Assembly (NCBI GenBank): GCA_009829735.1
Contig: CM020619.1
Span: forward strand, 812,590 to 876,589
Reading direction: 5' to 3'
Source: Pyropia yezoensis
Taxonomy: Eukaryota > Rhodophyta > Bangiophyceae > Bangiales > Bangiaceae
DNA length: 64,000 nt
Below are positions 51,801 through 60,990 of this stretch, one piece after another. The notes beneath the pieces are model-generated. The model did no database searches, was not told the DNA's origin, and was given only the letters and a program-made list of their open reading frames with translations. The number at the start of each line of letters is the position of its first letter. The stretch's first letter is position 1. The translations under genes were made by a program, and so were the position numbers.

Positions 51801-53062
51801 TCAATACGATGTTGGGTTGCCCCAATGGTACCCAAGGCCCCGCCTGTCCACATGACGTCATGCTTTGTTAGCATCCGTCGTATCCCTTCTGCTACGGAAG
51901 GGGGAAGGTGGTCGAGGTCAGCCTCGGCCAGTGCCTTCAATGCTTCTTGGTCCTTCGGCGGAATATCCGCCGGTAATGATGATCGACTAGGCTTCCCGTC
52001 ATCGGGTTGCTGTCGCTCGGTGGTCTCGGCGACCGCCAGCACCTCAAGTGGGTCCACTTGACCTTCCTTGTCAGGGGTAAGGATATCTCCTTCGTAGAGC
52101 TCGGCAATCCCGAGGATAGTTCCCTTCGGGAGGGTGACTGCCTTACGGCGATAGTTCGCCATCACTAGGAGGGACGACCCTCCTGCTGGGAGGTCTATGA
52201 GACCGTTGGCCATGGTCAACCCATGGCGCTTGTACGTCCGCAAGTTGGACTTTACTCTGCAGATGCCTGCGAGGTCACAGTTGACCGGGAGGACTGTCTC
52301 CGACAACGGCTCAAAGCGAGTTCGCTTGGCCAACCGAAGTGTCTTCGGCTCGACGCTTGCGTACACCTCAGCCACGTTAACGTGGCTCCCTTGTAGCGTC
52401 AGGTCCCTGACGATAGCCGTATGTCCTCGCTTCGTCCCGTCGGCTTCTTGAAGCTCGACGGTCCTCCGGCCTGGCCGGATTGCATCGACGTGAACGTTGA
52501 TGAAGGTGCACCCCAGTATGCAGGGCACCGATAGCGTCTCACATACCAGGAAGTCAGCTTCCGTAGTAAGTTCCCCGATGGTCACCCGCAGCGACATCGC
52601 TGCGGTCGTACGAATGAGGCGACCATTCGCGTCCTTGATGGTGGGTCCCCGAGTCACTCTGACTCGCGGAAGCCACTTGTCCGGGAGGGTATCCTTCCGG
52701 ATAAGGTTGGGTCCAGCCCCTGTATCCAGTACAGGGTAGTACGATCGAGTCGACTGGGGGTCAACCCCCAGTGTGGCTGACACCTTGAAGTTCTCCAAGG
52801 TAAACAGCACGTGGCCTACACCGATATCCGGTGTAGCTCGGGCATCCTGAACAGGACCCTTGTCTGGTTCCATGTGACGGGGCTTCCCGTCCTCTCCTCC
52901 CAACCTTGGTGGTTGGTCATCAATCCCCTGACGCCGTGTCGTCGGGGCCGGAAGGTGTACCCGGGGGTTGATGCGGCGTCGGCTCAACCGCGCTCTCCGT
53001 GGGGCTTTCCCCGCGGTACTCCGGGGTGGCTTGCCTGGGTTACCCCAGCGCCCCCCGGTCAT
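48896..53062 (-). CDS. pol: Pol polyprotein, copy 2, open throughout
   Basis: 1388 residues from ATG at 53062, all domains in one frame: protease DTGA, RT YLDD, RNase H, HHCC finger, D,D35E integrase and C-terminal chromodomain. The glutamate codon between protease and RT replaces the stop of copy 1. The pol frame overlaps the end of gag in -1 and contains the slippery site at 53083-53077. Integrase reads HPQTNGQVERFN where copy 1 has HPQSNGQVERFN. Confidence 0.95.
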   Translation of the reverse strand: MTGGRWGNPGKPPRSTAGKAPRRARLSRRRINPRVHLPAPTTRRQGIDDQPPRLGGEDGKPRHMEPDKGPVQDARATPDIGVGHVLFTLENFKVSATLGVDPQSTRSYYPVLDTGAGPNLIRKDTLPDKWLPRVRVTRGPTIKDANGRLIRTTAAMSLRVTIGELTTEADFLVCETLSVPCILGCTFINVHVDAIRPGRRTVELQEADGTKRGHTAIVRDLTLQGSHVNVAEVYASVEPKTLRLAKRTRFEPLSETVLPVNCDLAGICRVKSNLRTYKRHGLTMANGLIDLPAGGSSLLVMANYRRKAVTLPKGTILGIAELYEGDILTPDKEGQVDPLEVLAVAETTERQQPDDGKPSRSSLPADIPPKDQEALKALAEADLDHLPPSVAEGIRRMLTKHDVMWTGGALGTIGATQHRIDLVPGARPARSQPHRAGPMQREIVDGEVKRMSEAKVIRPSMSEWGAPVVIVPKKDQTPRFCIDYRRLNLVTKKDSYPLPRMDECIDSLGEATVFTTIDCNAGYWQIPVADEDIPKTAFVCHSGVYEFLRMPFGLSNAPATFQRAIDIILSGVKWRNCLVYLDDVIVFSRNMDDHVQHVDEVLTLLRNAGVTLRLKKCAFFQQTVEYLGHQITPGKLGVLEANTRALRDARFPNTQTQLKSFLGMCNVYRRFVKDFARIAKPLTVLTSSTLPKVLQPPSPSEEEAFESLKRALLSPPVLALPHRRGTFVIDVDACDTQVGCTLLQGETLIGTDNVIPDLRPVGYFSRTLNPAERNYSATERECLGVIWAVQLLRPYLEGSRFIVRSDHEPLRWLLNLGDKDSDSHGRLARWRLKMAEHDYRTVYKAGSTHHLGDALSRLDTPSGDTRPVDEDIPVVPVCMVGNATQGMVDHTMAHRACPLTLADFRKAQANDDDCRHHRANLLDGTAGIFSENEDGLIYRRAPADGRHQVVVPVSLRQAVMEREHENPTAGHPGGSRMFAAMRRFFYWPAMAVDVVDHVRGCHPCARNRMSLHRQASAMKLFPPDGPNEQVAIDILGPLPVTEEGNRYILVMSDRFTKLSRAAAIPNDTAYTIMNAVVDHWISAYGVMKQLLSDNGANLTSAFCTKVLGMFGIEPRRASDYHPQTNGQVERFNRTIVKMLQCYVAEHTNTWDRLLSVLTLAYNARPHRSTNIAPLEWVMPLGVGNLTLPPGRCTRYDTPKGRPAERIHLAWLAKLSWMIPKLKGALDRTQLRYKKNFDARLRVRNATLITGDWVYIRHQKFRGNKLMQPVKGPYQILHRDDHSVILHSDTEIQRISVNDVTPAPKPEQPQPVPAGLLHEALTTHRSDDPVGPDGIPYQVESVVGHTDPDLPGPWYVKVMWVGYDSPTWEQAANIPRQLLMPYMRRRRLL

Positions 53063-53070
53063 CCTTCCTC

Positions 53071-55254
53071 TTACTCGTTTCCCGCCCTTGGTAGGGTGCT
53101 GTCCGCCGGGCCATCCGGCTGAGGAGGTGCCTCCTCGACGGCCAGTACTCCACCTGGAGCTGGCTGCCTACCCGGTGCGGGTCCGGGTGCTCTGGCGGGA
53201 TACCCCCCTGTGGATGCCTTGCGTTGCGCCGCTGCCCTCCGAGACTCCTCGGGGATAAGTGGGCAGGAAGACACCCAGTGCTGGGGATCCCCGCACAACA
53301 TACATCCGGACGTGCCGGTCCCCCCTTGAGTTCGCATCGGGGTAGCCCCGTAGCTGCGGTTGCCTCCCTCGGGCGCCCGAGTGCCTGCTCCCTGGTAGGC
53401 CTTGGGTCCTTGGGTCAACCGGAACATGGACTCCCCCAACCGGTTGGGTCTGCCCGGAATCTGCGGAGGTGCCTCCGTGCGCACCGCCCATGTTGGCAAG
53501 GGTTGGTGAGGGTTACCCGTCACCGGGGAGTACCCCGTAGTCCGCACATACGGGACGCGCCGTCCCGTTCCTTCGTTGACCTGGAACTAGGTTCCATCCG
53601 GGGCGATGTACGCTACCGTACCATGTTCATCAATCACCGGCGTCGCCGGTAGCAACAGGTGGCCCTGTTGGTCGACTAGAGGTTCATCCTCACCCGTAGG
53701 GGTATGTTCGGTCGCCACCAGTACTGGTGCGGCCTTACGTTCCACCTTCTCTTGCCTCGGTACCGGGGTAAGACTGGGCTTGCCTCCCTCACCCTTGGGC
53801 TTCGGGGCCAAGGCACACTCCGGGTGTAGAACCCGGTAGGCGTCCCCTAGGGACTTGCACATATGCATCAGTCGACTGAAGTTCGTCCGGGCCGTATTGG
53901 CTCCCCGAGCGGATATCCGCACGTAGTTGGGTACTCCTGCGAACAGGATGGCCCGTAGCTCCCCTTCTCCGAGGAGCTTCCCCAGCTCGTAGTCGAGCTC
54001 TTGGATCCGGCGTCCAAACATCTCTTCATCCTCCCAGCTCTGGGCGGTGGCAGTGCGCAGGGCCCGGTAGTGGTCCTCGCACTTGTCCTCGCTGAGGTAA
54101 CTGCTCAGCAGCTCCTTGAGAATCCCACGGTAATCCATGGGGGTGGCCGCGACCCTCATTCCCGGCATCGGGGATGCCTGGCGAAGAATGCCTCGCACCC
54201 GTTCATCAACAAACAACGGGAGGATCTCCAGCGCCAGCCCCTCGTTAACGAGGGCCTTGTCCGCGGCTGCCTTGAAGCTAGTCAAGAAGCCGATGACTGC
54301 CAACGGACGTCCGTTGGGGCCCCCGAACATAGGGACTCCCTTCATAAGGGTCTGCATAGAGCGGATCGCTCGGTGCGACGTATTACGCATCGATTCCGAT
54401 ACGAAGGTAGATCGGTCTTCCAACCGATAACGTTCGGGAGTCAGTACCGACCTGAAGACTTCGTTGACGATCTCCGTGTCAGCGTCCTGGATATCCAGTC
54501 GCTTAGCCAGTTGATGAGCAAACTCATCGGACTCCATCCGCTTCAGTAGGCTCGCAGTTACCTGCGCGGTCATAGCTTCCACCACTGAAGATGGTACTTC
54601 AGGCGTCGGCACTTCGGGAACCCGAGTTGCCTGGCCTCCTTCGTCGTGGGGATACTGTGAGAGGGTACCCCCTCCGCCAATAACCGACTCTCCACCGGCG
54701 TAGGTATCCGCCGGGTCGTGTCCGCGGAGTCCGCTTCGGGTGCTCCGAGCGTATCGCTCCGTGTGACTCCGTTCCAACTCTGCCGACGAGTCGGATCCAT
54801 ACCCCATTGTGTCCGGGGGTTGTCCAGGAGTAGCAACACCGGGGTTGACCCTGGTGGACTCCGAAAAAAGTCCGGCCGGTTTGAACCGTACTGGTGTGGG
54901 AGGAACATGACGGGGTCCCGTCGTGTGGCGTGTTGACATCAACACTGCCATCGCGTCCGCCGTCCGCTCCTGGCGAGCGTCGAGTCCGGAAAACCGGGCC
55001 TCGATGCGGGCCAATGATGCCATCAGGGAATCCCCTGGTGAAGGAGGCGGCGGAGTGAGGTCGGTCGACGACAGTTGAGGCGGGCCCCCGCCTCCTGCCG
55101 TCCGAGCCGTGCCAAACGTCGATCCGGCACCTGAGAGCATTGGCGTCTCAATGTTGTCGATCGGGTTCCCGATCTCGGTTCCCGTAGTCACCTCCGGGGT
55201 CGGCGTCGACGCCGATCCGTCATCTTGAACGTTCCCCGTCTCTTGGGTAGACAT
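53071..55254 (-). pseudogene. gag: Gag, copy 2, interrupted by one stop codon
   Basis: Same length as copy 1 (727 codons from ATG 55254 to TAA 53071). TAG at 53589-53587 replaces the CAG glutamine codon of copy 1, about 170 codons before the end, upstream of the zinc knuckle. The knuckle itself is intact here (CMLCGDPQHWVSSC, CX2CX4HX4C). Without readthrough, neither the knuckle nor the frameshift into pol would be translated. Confidence 0.92.
53077..53083 (-). promoter_or_regulatory. Programmed -1 frameshift site, copy 2
   Basis: G GGA AAC in the gag frame, followed by GAG TAA, conserved with copy 1. Confidence 0.75.
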
Positions 55255-55479
55255 CGTCACAATCAGTCAACCGACGTAACAATCACCACGAATAAGAGAG
55301 CGAGGGGGTAGATTGGGGAGAGCAACAGTAGATCACAGTCAAAGGTAAAAACTCAACACAATCGATCAGGTCGCAACACCACGAGTACAAGAAAAGGACT
55401 GGATCCCTATCCGTGTGCCAGGGCCGAAGACGGCGTCACCACAAGGGTGACGGAAACCCGTCCCCTGCTGCTCCACCAA

Positions 55480-55842
55480 TGTAGCACAATAGGAATCCGT
55501 CGCACGTCCACTCTCAGGGAACACTCACCAAGGGGGATCGGCACCAACGTCACCGGGAGGCCAAGGTTGCGGTCCTTGGAGCACAAGCCACGGGACCAAG
55601 ATGGGAGCCCAAATGGGAGGGGTTTGTTGTTCTACCTTGGCCGGCGGTGGATTCGCCGCCGGCCCCCACGTTATAAACCCTCGGAGACACTACTAACTAC
55701 CCTCCACCCCAAGATGCAAGTCCCTCTGGTCATACGTAACTTATAGATACCGTGACCAGTACGAACTATCAAATTGAAAGTTAAGGGTCAGAAGTAGCCC
55801 CCCTAATACTAGGGTTACAATACGGCCAACCATATTGCTACA
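55480..55842 (-). repeat. 5' LTR, copy 2
   Basis: 363 bp. The primer-binding site (complement of CCCCTGCTGCTCCACCA) lies just left at 55462-55478. The TATA motif and a perfect 9-bp GC hairpin are present. Confidence 0.95.
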
Positions 55843-55847
55843 TGAAG

Positions 55848-58230
55848 CCGACCAACAAGAGGTCCAGACCGGCCTCTTTTGAGCACGCAGTGCTTGGCAC
55901 CGCATCAAGGACAGTCGTTAGTATGTTCGCGTATGAATCATGGATGGCTCGATTCTCTCCGCCAACGGCGGTCGCCCATCTTGTCATACATGAAATTCTG
56001 AAATGACCATGTCACGGCGTCGAGGCGTCGTCAGTAGAGGTGCGCGTAACGAAGTACCACAGCAGGAACACTCGCAGCCTATACCTTCCGCCCCACATCT
56101 TCCAGTGCTCTCTCACTTTGCAAGTGCTTACCGGCGCCGTAGCGATCACGAGGCCTACGGAGCAAGGCGTGCACACTCACCCCCTCACCTGAGATTCTCG
56201 GCTTCTCTCTGCGCTCACAGAAATGCATGCTCAGCCATTGATTTGCGGAGGGGGTGAACGAAATGCCGGGAACCCGCGTAAGGAGGTGGGGGATAGCCTC
56301 CCTCTCTGCTCCCTCCGCACGCGGCAACACGAAAATGGCACTCCCCCACTGCGCACCTAAGACTCCCAAACCCCTTCTCCCCCAATTTAGGACTATAGTC
56401 GAGAGAGTAACCAAGACGGCCAGCGGTGGAATGCCAGTGGATTGGTCAGGGACGGAAATCTAGGGGGCCGAGGCGTGCCCCAGCTTCCGCTCTTTTCCTG
56501 CGCGTGCGGACGTTGATGGCTTCATCGTCGGCAGCAGCAGCGTTTACGGCGCCACCTGGGCTGACGCCTCCGCTCTTCACTTCGCGGCCGCCGCGGCCGC
56601 TGTGGAGACCGTCGAAGATGGCTGCTGCGGTGCCCGCTCGTTAGCGCTCTCGGCGCAGGCCAAACGCACCTGAGGCAATGTTCGCCACGGGGACCAGTTC
56701 TTTCATCAACGGGGAATCCTGTGAGTTTGCACTCGGTCATCTTCATCATGCCGTTGCGCTTGTAGCCCCCTCCTGCGGTCATGTATGAACCTACTGTTTG
56801 ACTGTTCAACTGAGTGCCAGATCACGCCTCCAAGCACGCCCTTTGCGGACGGGCCGTGGCGTCTGGTCCGGAGCTAAATCACAAACGAGAACTCGCGAGG
56901 TACGCGCTTTTCCATCACGTGCGGGGCTTGAGAGCATACCCACTCACGCGAAAAGTAAATATGGTAAAGGCCCATATTGGCTCGGACTTGTGCCACGTCG
57001 TATGGGAATGCGGTATCCGCAATTCGAAAAAGAGTGCGGATGGCCGCGGCATGTCGGCCAGCATCCAGAAAAATTTGTTCTGAGACTCCTTGGTACGGCT
57101 CCTCCCACTAGCATGACCCTTCCTTATCTACTGTACCGCGCACTCCCACCAGAGATACATGTATATACACTCGCACATGGCCTTCAGAAGTATTCCGACA
57201 TCAAGGGACCGACAGAGATGTGCCGCTGGAGTAGACCGGGAGGCTTCGCCAGTATTCACGCCTTAAATGGGGATGGCCGGTGGAGTTGGGCGCGGTGAGC
57301 GCAACGAGCTCTTGCTTGTATTTTTTCATGGGCGGGGGAGGGGGAGTGAGGAAGATGTCAACCAGACCCCTGTTTCGCAAAGCAAGACTGCTTCCCACAT
57401 CAGGCCCCCGCCCTTGGCCGCGAAGGACGCGCTCGCCAACCTGGAAGGGCCTGCCTCAAGATTCAGCCACGGCAGAGGAGGAGCGCACCACCTGGCAGTG
57501 TTAAATGAAGGAACGATGGATAGATTCTATTCCAAGAGTCCACACAGCGCGTGCAATGAGAATCAGATACGATGGACAAAGAAACTATCGTCTTAAACAA
57601 GTGAAAGACCGAACCAAAAGCCTTTACTGACAGATAACACTCAAGACACGACCTCAAGTCAGTCTTACAGGCCTTCAATGCCTTGATAGCGTCGGCCACT
57701 TCGACGCGCTATCAGGTCTTGCGGCCGGACTGCACAAAGACGAGAACAGGTGGCCCACAGTACACGAGCTCGCGAGATCTTACACCCATTGCTGCACCCC
57801 CGTACACTCGAAACAACGCAGGTGTGTTGCGCAGCCGCGTGACCTTGTCGACGTTGGGGCCTCCAGTGATCACAACCAACCTTCATGACACACATGTCCG
57901 AGCGTAGTGAGTCATGTCAGCGCGATCGTCGGCACCGGAAGGCTCCACTCGACAGGTAAGACTCCACTGAGTATTAGTTTTGCTCACACGATACTACAAT
58001 TTGAGTCAAGGTTGTGCTCTCCTCTGGATAAGTGAGTGTGATTGACGCTTTTGAGGACGATGTTGGCGCTTCTGGATGGATACTCTTTCGTCATTCGGCC
58101 CCGAGAGTGTATTTCGATGTCATTTCGTCTGAGTGCGTGGCGTTCTGTGAAAGTCTCTGCTGCGCTGACCGAACCACGTAAACGTGAATCCGGTGTGCTC
58201 TGAGGAAGTAGCTCTCGTCTGACCTTAGCT
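55848..58230. other. No supportable gene
   Basis: Average composition, frames below 170 codons and overlapping on both strands, no recognised motif or repeat. Confidence 0.35.
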
Positions 58231-58569
58231 TCATTGCGGTCTCCACCGAGGGGTTGTCGAGCGTACCACTTTTGGCAAGCGTACGAGTGTGAGGTGAAGT
58301 TTGGGATCAGCGAGCGCGTACCAGCGTGTCGTCGACTTCCAGCAGGCGACTTTCTTAAACTCGACTGAAAGAGCGTGCTTTTTCCTCACAAATTTATGTT
58401 CCATGACATCTTGCAAGGGTATTGTCAAATTTCCAGCCAATTGGGCATCGTCAGCGAGCGATAAGGAAAAATGGTCACAACGAAGGCTCACGCAAGCTTC
58501 CCCAGTGCCATGAACTCTCAAGTGGATCGCAATGCAGCTCACATCCGTTCGAGGAACAATGGTGAGCAC
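58231..58569 (-). CDS. Exon-like ORF, unknown
   Basis: 112 codons with balanced composition (LAGNLTIPLQDVMEHKFVRK; TTRWYALADPKLHLTLVRL), unlike the surrounding shadow frames. It recalls a beta-sandwich or PH-like fold only vaguely. Together with a short acidic stretch at about 58,757-58,821 (minus; HDTVEDDPDEQ, followed by GTAAGT) and the ORF at 59162-60169, it could be part of one multi-exon minus-strand gene. Confidence 0.3.
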   Translation of the reverse strand: MLTIVPRTDVSCIAIHLRVHGTGEACVSLRCDHFSLSLADDAQLAGNLTIPLQDVMEHKFVRKKHALSVEFKKVACWKSTTRWYALADPKLHLTLVRLPKVVRSTTPRWRPQ

Positions 58570-59161
58570 GCGATTGCCGTTATGTTTTGCCCGACAGCGT
58601 AACTGTCAATAGTGAGTTTCAGCATGTTACTCTAGCATACAATTTGCCTACTAAATGTCTATCTCATTTACTGAGGCACGTGACCAAAGTCCATCTTCAA
58701 TGACGCGCAAGTTCGACACCACGGGCGCCACTGAGGAAGCAAAGCTGCAGTAGAGATATCAACTTACGGACTGTCCTTGGGCGTCAAGACATTGCTCATC
58801 AGGGTCATCCTCGACAGTGTCATGGCCGAAGCCAGAAGAACTGGGTCCAATTTCTTTCCAGTTCTTTACATACTTCCCTGCCCCATGGGAACAGAACCGC
58901 GGCCAGACCGCGATCGCTGATCCTGCATTGTTGACAGTGCACGACGGTCAGAACCACGATCAAACCGCGATTTGCCAGACTTTCATTGGCTCACAATCGC
59001 CCTCAGCACAGTCTAAGGGCCCAGTCTTCGAGGCGTTGCAAACATCCCTGGCCCTGCTTACAGACCACGCCAGCACGCTCCAGTCGTGTCTTTATGCCAT
59101 CGGTGTGCTCTTTGTTTTTTGTTCTTTGCTGGTGGTGCTATCAGCGGTTTTTATAGCATCC

Positions 59162-60169
59162 CTACCCCTCGAGCTGGCTAAAAAAGTCCACCTGCTGCTG
59201 CGCCAGCTCCTGCTCACGCGTCGGCTGCGTCGAGGCATCAACGGCGAGGCTGGAAGAGGCGGTGGCGGCGGCGGCGCCCCCGCCACCGCCCCCAACGCCG
59301 CCACCGCCCCCGCCCTCGCCACCGCCCCCACCCCCGCCCTCGCCCTCGCCGTCCCTCTCTCCCACCTCTCCTCGCCCCCCCCGCCCTCCCTCCCCCTGTC
59401 CGCCCCCGGCATCGCCCTCGCCAACGCGTCTGCCCCCACAGATGACACGGCGCTTACGCGGCTTGCGTGGTTGACGGTAGCGCAGGCTGCGCGACAGGAC
59501 AGCGCAGGCCCCCCAGCTCGACTCGCACTGCGCGAGGCGCGGCTCACGGGTCTCGGGGTAGGACACGGCGGCACGTAGCTTGTCGCGAGGTTGTGAACAA
59601 AACGGCACAGTCGACTGCAAAATCTTGTCGATGGAAAACGCAACCCACGGTCGCATGCGCCGGCGGTCGGCCGGCCCCAGCCCCAAGCCAGCGTCATTGT
59701 AGATGTTGATCTTCATGATGATTGATTTCGGTGCCTGCATCGGCCGGGCACCGCCGAGGTCAATGCCACCCCTACCAGTACGGTGGCGGCGCGCGGCAGT
59801 CGGCTCTTCGACGCGAGCGCCTGTGGAGGGGGGCCCAGATAAGGGGGTGCCAGGGGCAACCGGAGCACCTGGAGGGGGCCCATCGCCGGCAGAGAGGGGA
59901 GCGCCGGGAGGTGGGGGAGAAACACGAGAAAGCTGGGTTCCAGATGAAGGGGGACGCGGCGCGGGCGAGACGGAGGGACCAGACGGGACCCTGTCAGGAG
60001 GAGGGAGGGGGGGGCAAGCCACGCGCAGCGGCGGCAGCGAGGAGCGGGCACAGTCCATTGCCGGGTCGCCACAGTCAAGCTGCAGAGCAGCAATCACCTG
60101 CGTAGCAGCTACCAATCCACTCAGGTCTGACACAGCGCACGCAAGAAAGAAACCCCAAAAAGAAAGCAA
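59162..60169 (-). CDS. Hypothetical protein or internal exon, unknown
   Basis: 335 codons. The first residues (MLSFWGFFLACAVSD) probably belong to an intron, since CTGTGTCAG precedes the coding-like part starting near 60125. The protein-like section holds LSGLVAATQVIAALQLDCGD, a Pro-rich linker, IIMKINIYNDAGLGLGPADR, then a segment with WVAFSIDKILQSTVPF, and a basic patch (RQPRKPRKRR). A poly-Gly run follows before a final QELAQQQVDFFSQLEG. It lies upstream-adjacent to the CACTA transposase on the same strand and may be a second gene of that element or a host gene. No family recognised. Confidence 0.4.
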   Translation of the reverse strand: MLSFWGFFLACAVSDLSGLVAATQVIAALQLDCGDPAMDCARSSLPPLRVACPPLPPPDRVPSGPSVSPAPRPPSSGTQLSRVSPPPPGAPLSAGDGPPPGAPVAPGTPLSGPPSTGARVEEPTAARRHRTGRGGIDLGGARPMQAPKSIIMKINIYNDAGLGLGPADRRRMRPWVAFSIDKILQSTVPFCSQPRDKLRAAVSYPETREPRLAQCESSWGACAVLSRSLRYRQPRKPRKRRVICGGRRVGEGDAGGGQGEGGRGGRGEVGERDGEGEGGGGGGGEGGGGGGVGGGGGGAAAATASSSLAVDASTQPTREQELAQQQVDFFSQLEG

Positions 60170-60990
60170 CGATTCGTATATGACTCGTCAGATACAGTCC
60201 AGGGGAACAAAACGATATGAAGCACGACACAGGACATCTCTACGACGCAGCCGCGAGGAACCATCCAAGACCGATCAAACAGATGCGCCGCTAGAACAGA
60301 GAACAAAGGGATCGAGCACGGGCAGTACCTGCATGGCTGCTCGACCGACGAGTCGAGGCCGCCCGGGACCGCCGCTTCGACAACATTGTCGCAGATGGCG
60401 CCGCGCGCAGACAGGAAGCAAGATCGCTGCGGGAGACGGTGACGCGTGCGTACGCGCGCGCGCACGTGGCCGTCGCAGAAGACGCGCGAGCGTCCACCCA
60501 AGACACGCGCGTGACTGCGCCGCTGCCACCAAGGTGGCACCGAGTGGGGCGTGCCTGTGAGCAAAAACAAATTTCAATAAATTACCTTTTGATTTACACA
60601 AAGCTTGGAATTGCAGTCCTGTCCAGGCGTTGCAAAGTCCAATAGAGTCAAACAATTGTCCTCATATGGTACGCGAAGTACAGCCTCCCACCTCTTGACC
60701 ACAACATGTTCCGGCACCCTTCCCACAGCCCCAGGAACAGATGTGGTGGGACACCGCCGGCCGAGTGACCGCATGCTACGATGCACCAGGAAAACAAAAC
60801 ATCTACTCATTACTAAACACCTCCCTGTTGTACAAAACAACATGACGCTCTCTCACAAAAAGAGTTCCTACAACAGCATCGACGGAGTGCACGATCACGT
60901 ACCGCATCGCGCCATCCAAGCTTGTAAAGCAATCGGCGTCCCGACGCCTCTCGGCCAGCCTAGCCCTCCCGTGACGGTCCGCTGCCGACT

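Larger units (their letters stand above)
45090..55847 (-). mobile_element. Ty3/gypsy chromodomain LTR retroelement, copy 2
   Basis: LTRs at 55480-55842 (5') and 45095-45456 (3') in reverse orientation. Flanks are CGAAG (45090-45094) and TGAAG (55843-55847), a 5-bp target duplication with one substitution. The element is 10,748 bases with the same order as copy 1. The two LTRs differ by about four substitutions and an indel (roughly 1%), so it is older than copy 1. LTRs differ from those of copy 1 by several percent by eye. Gag has a stop, pol is open, and the antisense ORF has a frameshift. Confidence 0.95.
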
